Assembly: GCA_000381565.1 (NCBI GenBank) | Contig: KB906724.1 | Coordinates: 525,985-589,984 of the forward strand | Direction of reading: 5' to 3' | Source of the DNA: Oxalobacteraceae bacterium AB_14 | GTDB taxonomy: Bacteria > Pseudomonadota > Gammaproteobacteria > Burkholderiales > Burkholderiaceae_D | DNA length: 64,000 nt | Part shown: piece by piece, positions 63,964 to 64,000 of the stretch | Numbering within the stretch: the stretch's first letter is position 1 | Layout: every line of letters starts with the position of its first letter | Notes under the pieces: model-generated | Databases searched by the model: none | Told to the model about the DNA's origin: nothing | What the model saw: the letters and a program-made list of their open reading frames with translations, nothing else | Made by a program: the position numbers and the translations under genes

Positions 63964-64000
63964 ACCGCTTAGCGCTGCTGTAGCCGGTCACCGGAGAGCA

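Noticed and set aside
1..64000. tRNA, rRNA or tmRNA genes
   Set aside because: No stretch showed a cloverleaf with CCA end or a conserved rRNA segment.

Overview
The window reads as a stretch of chromosome from a GC-rich betaproteobacterium of the order Burkholderiales, most likely an Oxalobacteraceae member (Massilia / Duganella / Janthinobacterium type). This is inferred from gene order and protein style: a kinase / zinc-ribbon / prmA / accC / accB / aroQ / tlpA cluster, an Ala-Lys-Pro histone H1-like protein ending in a WPFPT-type tail, hemL-thiD-rubredoxin beside pilGHIJL, and yqgE-ruvX-pyrR-pyrB-pyrC'. No rRNA, tRNA, CRISPR array or prophage was seen.

Layout. 1-1433: the 3'-truncated start of an FAD monooxygenase, divergent from a marR gene, with two near-identical operators and a clear sigma-70 promoter between them. 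1434-2363: about 930 bases with no convincing gene. 2364-3976: histone H1-like gene and yggT. 4079-11204 (minus strand): housekeeping run with PfkB kinase, DUF3426 zinc-ribbon protein, prmA, accC, accB, aroQ, a TlpA-like thioredoxin and an unrecognised protein. 11283-19901 (plus): mpl, yqiA, ubiC, RNB exonuclease, TonB-like protein, aroE, mtgA, a small membrane protein and corA, many of them overlapping by 1-4 bases. 19905-23638: an unrecognised minus-strand gene, then a NitT/TauT-type ABC transporter with a fused double permease and no substrate-binding protein. 23717-26138: hemL, thiD and rubredoxin. 26267-35661: a complete pilG-H-I-J-L (Chp) chemosensory operon for type IV pili.

35862-44037 is the least ordinary part: a VOC-fold protein, two small unrecognised proteins, a 1096-residue MalT/SARP-like regulator and a 1025-residue multidomain protein with a permuted papain-like (YiiX/NlpC-type) core. 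44142-50325: photolyase, yqgE, ruvX, the pyrimidine genes pyrR-pyrB-pyrC' (the last lacking the catalytic His-x-His) and plsC. 50414-60299: apaH and a cell-surface polysaccharide/LPS region, with an overlapping rmlBADC operon (dTDP-rhamnose), a WecA-type sugar-phosphate transferase, H-NS, phosphomannomutase/phosphoglucomutase, waaC and waaA. 60346-63617 (minus): cytochrome b561, an outer-membrane barrel protein and a lipoprotein. The right edge holds a short gene start cut off by tandem repeats that look like the terminus of an insertion sequence.

Four copies of a REP-like palindromic element (15861, 23641, 40929, 50328) lie between genes and show compensatory base changes in their stems. Everything rests on reading the sequence; no database search was possible.
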